The position numbers and the translations under genes were made by a program. The notes beneath the pieces are model-generated. The model was not told the DNA's origin. It did no database searches and worked only from the letters and a program-made list of their open reading frames with translations. This document shows, piece by piece, positions 5,593 to 7,473 of a DNA stretch of 7,473 bases; positions within the stretch are counted from its first letter, which is position 1; each line of letters opens with the position of its first letter. The stretch is from an uncultured Oscillospiraceae bacterium (GTDB lineage Bacteria > Bacillota_A > Clostridia > Oscillospirales > Oscillospiraceae), in NCBI GenBank assembly GCA_934589325.1, contig CAKTNU010000087.1:1-7473 (forward strand), read 5' to 3'.

Positions 5593-5621
5593 TTGAACTG
5601 TGCAGAAAATGGTGGTAAAAT
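5593..5621 (+). promoter_or_regulatory. Sigma70-type promoter of the ATPase/CYTH operon
   Basis: TTGAAC (5593-5598), a 17-nt spacer and TAAAAT (5616-5621) lie 39 bp before the ATPase ATG. The predicted start near 5628 leaves a short leader with AGGGGGA (5648-5654). The promoter lies just outside the repeat block, so this operon should be transcribed without the repeats in its leader. Confidence 0.75.
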
Positions 5622-5660
5622 AGCATATCACATCTCACACGGAAAACAGGGGGAATTTTT

Positions 5661-6764
5661 ATGCCCAAGAGCATCACCCGCATCGTGCTTACCGGCGGGC
5701 CGGCGGCGGGAAAAACTACGCTGATAAGCCGCATACTCAAGGAATTCAAGCAGGAGGACGGCTGGCGCGTCATCACCATTCCCGAGACCGCGACCGACCT
5801 TATCTCCGGCTTCGGCATCAAGCCCTTCGGCGGCTGCGTCAGCATGCTCGATTTCCAGTACTTCGTCATCGACGACCAGCTGCACAAGGAAAAGCTCGCG
5901 CTCAAGGCCGCGCAGATGGTGCCCGAGGACAAGATACTCATCATCTACGACCGTGCCCTGCTCGACGACAAGGCCTACATATCCGACGAGGAGTTCACGG
6001 ACATCCTGACGAGCTTCGGCAAGACCGAGGAGCAGGTGCTGTCCGGCTATGACGCGGTGCTGCATCTCGTGACCTGCGCCAAGGGCGCGGAGTTTGCCTA
6101 CAACTACGGAAACGCGGCGCGCTACGAGAGCGTCGAGGTCGCCCGCGAGAAGGACGACAACACACTGCGCGCATGGAGCCGCCATCCCGCGCTATACGTC
6201 ATCGACAACTCCGTGAATTTTGAAGAAAAAATAAACCGCGGCATCGCCGCAATATTCCGCATTATCGGCCAGCCAGCGCCCGCGCAGAGCAAGCGCAAGT
6301 ACCTCATCGCCATGCCCGACACCGCAGAGCTCGTGCGCCGCTACAATGCCGCCGCGGTCGAGATGATGCAGACCTACCTCGCCGTCACGAATCCGCAGGC
6401 CGAGCGCCGCGTGCGCCAGCAGCGCAACGGCAGCGAGTATCTGTACTTTTACACCGAGAAGCGCACCAACGCCGACGGCACGCGCTGGGTCACGGAGCGC
6501 CCCATATCCGAGAAGGACTACGTTGCCTACCTCATGGAGGGCGACAGTGCGCTGCACGCGGTGCGCAAGACGAAGTACCGCTTCGCACTCGGCAGCCGCC
6601 GGTATGAGATAGACGTCTACCCGTTCTCGACCGAGCGGGCGATACTCTTTGCCTACGGCGACGGCGACGAGGTGTCGCTGCCCGAGGGTATCGAGGTGCT
6701 GCGTGAGGTCACGGGCGATGCGGAGTACAAAAACCGCAATCTCGCCAAGGTGCAGAGGCTGTGA
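5661..6764 (+). CDS. P-loop ATPase (AAA_28/NadR-like) fused to a CYTH-like domain
   Basis: The product has 367 residues in two domains. Residues 5-200 form a P-loop kinase/ATPase-like domain: Walker A GGPAAGKTT (12-20), IPETATDLI (40-48), DFQYFVIDDQL (64-74) and an ILIIYDRALLDDKAY strand (92-106, D97 as likely Walker B acid), as in the AAA_28 family. Residues 210-367 look like a CYTH/triphosphate tunnel domain: KRKYLI (211-216), QTYL (237-240), ERRVR (248-252), YFYTEKR (262-268), RWVTERPIS (275-283) and KYRFALGSRRYEIDVY (305-320). The leading element is KRKYLI rather than the ExExK of catalytic CYTH enzymes, so the domain may bind rather than cleave phosphorylated ligands. The same domain order is known from Drosophila TTD14, which binds GTP and phosphoinositide. 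The ATG has AGGGGGA 6 nt upstream. It heads an operon with the small gene that follows. Substrate unknown. Confidence 0.87.
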   Translation: MPKSITRIVLTGGPAAGKTTLISRILKEFKQEDGWRVITIPETATDLISGFGIKPFGGCVSMLDFQYFVIDDQLHKEKLALKAAQMVPEDKILIIYDRALLDDKAYISDEEFTDILTSFGKTEEQVLSGYDAVLHLVTCAKGAEFAYNYGNAARYESVEVAREKDDNTLRAWSRHPALYVIDNSVNFEEKINRGIAAIFRIIGQPAPAQSKRKYLIAMPDTAELVRRYNAAAVEMMQTYLAVTNPQAERRVRQQRNGSEYLYFYTEKRTNADGTRWVTERPISEKDYVAYLMEGDSALHAVRKTKYRFALGSRRYEIDVYPFSTERAILFAYGDGDEVSLPEGIEVLREVTGDAEYKNRNLAKVQRL

Positions 6765-6766
6765 GC

Positions 6767-6994
6767 ATGGATATACGTGCGATAGCGAGGCTGAAGCAGG
6801 CCTGGGCGGGCTTCTGCGCGGAGCATCCGCGCTTTCCCGGGTTCCTGCGCGCCGTCGCCGAGCGCGGCGCGGTGCCGGGCGCGGAGGTGAAGATAACCGT
6901 GACCTACCCCGACGGCGAGACGCTCAACGCCGGACTGCGGATCCGGGAGAGCGACAAGGAGCTTATCGACGGCGTGCGTGAGCTCTGGCACTGA
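6767..6994 (+). CDS. Small conserved-looking protein of unknown function
   Basis: I do not recognise a named family. From ATG 6767 the product has 75 residues and is soluble, with no signal peptide or membrane segment. It looks like an N-terminal helix pair (AIARLKQAWAGFCAEHPRF, then FLRAVAE), a short beta portion (EVKITVTYPDGE) and a C-terminal helix (SDKELIDGVREL). The start is uncertain: GTG at 6761 overlaps the ATPase stop (GTGA), while ATG at 6767 lies 8 nt after AGAGG (6754-6758), a better ribosome spacing. Either way the gene is coupled to the ATPase/CYTH gene and is followed by a strong terminator, so it probably acts with that protein or is at least co-expressed. Confidence 0.75.
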   Translation: MDIRAIARLKQAWAGFCAEHPRFPGFLRAVAERGAVPGAEVKITVTYPDGETLNAGLRIRESDKELIDGVRELWH

Positions 6995-7040
6995 TGCGCG
7001 GCCGGGATAGGGATTGGAATTTTGTATAGAGTTTGGTATG

Positions 7041-7080
7041 CGGCGGACTGCTGCCCGAGGGCAGCAGTCCGCCGGTTTTT
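7041..7080 (+). terminator. Intrinsic terminator of the ATPase/CYTH operon
   Basis: A perfect 16-bp stem pairs 7041-7056 with 7059-7074 (GGCGGACTGCTGCCC and its complement). The formal two-base GA gap means the top pairs open into a small loop. TTTTT (7076-7080) follows. It lies 47 bp after the small gene's stop and is a textbook rho-independent terminator on the plus strand. Confidence 0.93.
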
Positions 7081-7093
7081 GGTTGGGGGGATC

Positions 7094-7169
7094 AAGCGCT
7101 GCCGCCCCGATTTTGCCGCGGAGCGCTTCCCCTTTAGGGGAAGTGGCACGAAGTGCCGATGGGGTCGCC
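7094..7169. repeat. Tail module (minus) joined to two-stem module (plus)
   Basis: Positions 7094-7132 are the reverse complement of the tail module at 94-141, with a few changes. Overlapping it is CTTCCCC-ttta-GGGGAAG (7126-7143), then the stem GGCAC-gaa-GTGCC (7145-7157) and GATGGGGTCGCC. The truncated sequence at 1-13 is the reverse complement of part of this same stem variant. Positions 7170-7218 after it show nothing recognisable. Confidence 0.7.
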
Positions 7170-7218
7170 AAGGTTGGAGTATTGCCATGACAGGACTGCA
7201 GTAAAACACATTGCCCTA

Positions 7219-7396
7219 GCTTCCCCCTTCAGGGGGAAGTGGCGCGGAGCGCCGATGGGGGCGCCATGCTCGGTCACGCTCCATTGTTCGTGCTTTATGC
7301 TGGGGTGGATGAGGCGGGTCCGGGTGTGTGCAGGGTTTGACTTTGGCAGTTATTGAAGCCTGGCGCCCCATCAGTCGCGGCTTATGCCGCGCCAGC
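7219..7396 (+). repeat. ~200-bp element fused to core copy 4
   Basis: The left end, GCTTCCCCC-ttca-GGGGGAAG with the GGCGC-gga-GCGCC stem and GATGGGGGCGCC, is nearly identical to that at 3869-3915. The middle 7287-7374 aligns gaplessly with 3937-4024. At the right end the CCCAGTG stem and final C-tract hairpin are replaced by CGCGGC-ttat-GCCGCG and the 80-bp core, as at 5357-5508. It is thus a hybrid of the two repeat types. Confidence 0.8.
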
Positions 7397-7473
7397 GTCT
7401 CGCTGCGGCTCGGTCACGGCGCGGCTCTGACATGCCACCGGCATGTCATTCACTACCGCGCCGCCGCTTCGCT
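7397..7473 (+). repeat. 80-bp core repeat, copy 4 (cut by window edge)
   Basis: The first 77 of 80 bases are present and match copy 3 exactly. The palindrome is at 7428-7448. The window ends before the final ACC. Confidence 0.9.

Noticed and set aside
1..7473. CRISPR array or canonical insertion sequence
   Set aside because: The repeats are dispersed between genes rather than regularly spaced, have no unique spacers of constant size, and no cas or transposase gene is present.

Overview
The window looks like a chromosomal segment of a GC-rich member of the Clostridia, probably a gut Oscillospirales-type bacterium. This rests on the mix of families (medium-form threonine ammonia-lyase, RidA, DUF1653, a P-loop ATPase fused to a CYTH-like domain), GC-rich codon use, AGGAGG-type ribosome binding sites, and gaps filled with C-tract/G-tract hairpin repeats (CTTCCCC...GGGGAAG) of a style I associate with these genomes. 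Taxonomy is inference. No tRNA, rRNA, CRISPR array, transposase, phage or plasmid gene was found.

Layout. Positions 1-630 hold no gene: there are several repeat modules, an AT-rich island and a strong hairpin terminator (533-583). Three minus-strand genes follow: a membrane-anchored endonuclease/exonuclease/phosphatase-fold protein (631-1710), ridA (1707-2078, 4-nt overlap with the previous gene) and, beyond a 398-bp repeat-filled gap, an ilvA-type threonine ammonia-lyase (2477-3688). The gap 3689-4140 carries two divergent sigma70-type promoters and a ~196-bp hairpin-ended repeat. On the plus strand come a GtrB/DPM1-like family 2 glycosyltransferase (4141-5106) overlapping a DUF1653 protein (5093-5344). 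After another repeat-filled gap, a promoter drives a P-loop ATPase/CYTH-like fusion (5661-6764) and a small unknown protein (6767-6994), closed by a textbook terminator (7041-7080). The right end, 7081-7473, is again repeats only.

How the genes may work together. Threonine ammonia-lyase releases reactive 2-aminocrotonate or 2-aminoacrylate, and RidA hydrolyses these; their co-orientation is functionally coherent. The glycosyltransferase probably loads a sugar onto a polyprenyl-phosphate carrier at the membrane. The ATPase/CYTH pair looks like an independent two-gene operon of unknown role.

The most unusual content is the repeat system. Every long gap (none lies inside the tightly packed gene pairs) holds a mosaic of a few modules: an 80-bp core with a 9-bp-arm palindrome (four nearly identical copies, all in the same orientation), a ~200-bp element with hairpins at both ends (two complete copies in opposite orientations, one fused to the core, one partial), and a shorter tail module. 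At a fixed place in these modules sits a stem whose sequence differs from copy to copy but which stays self-complementary in every complete copy, which argues that the fold is maintained.
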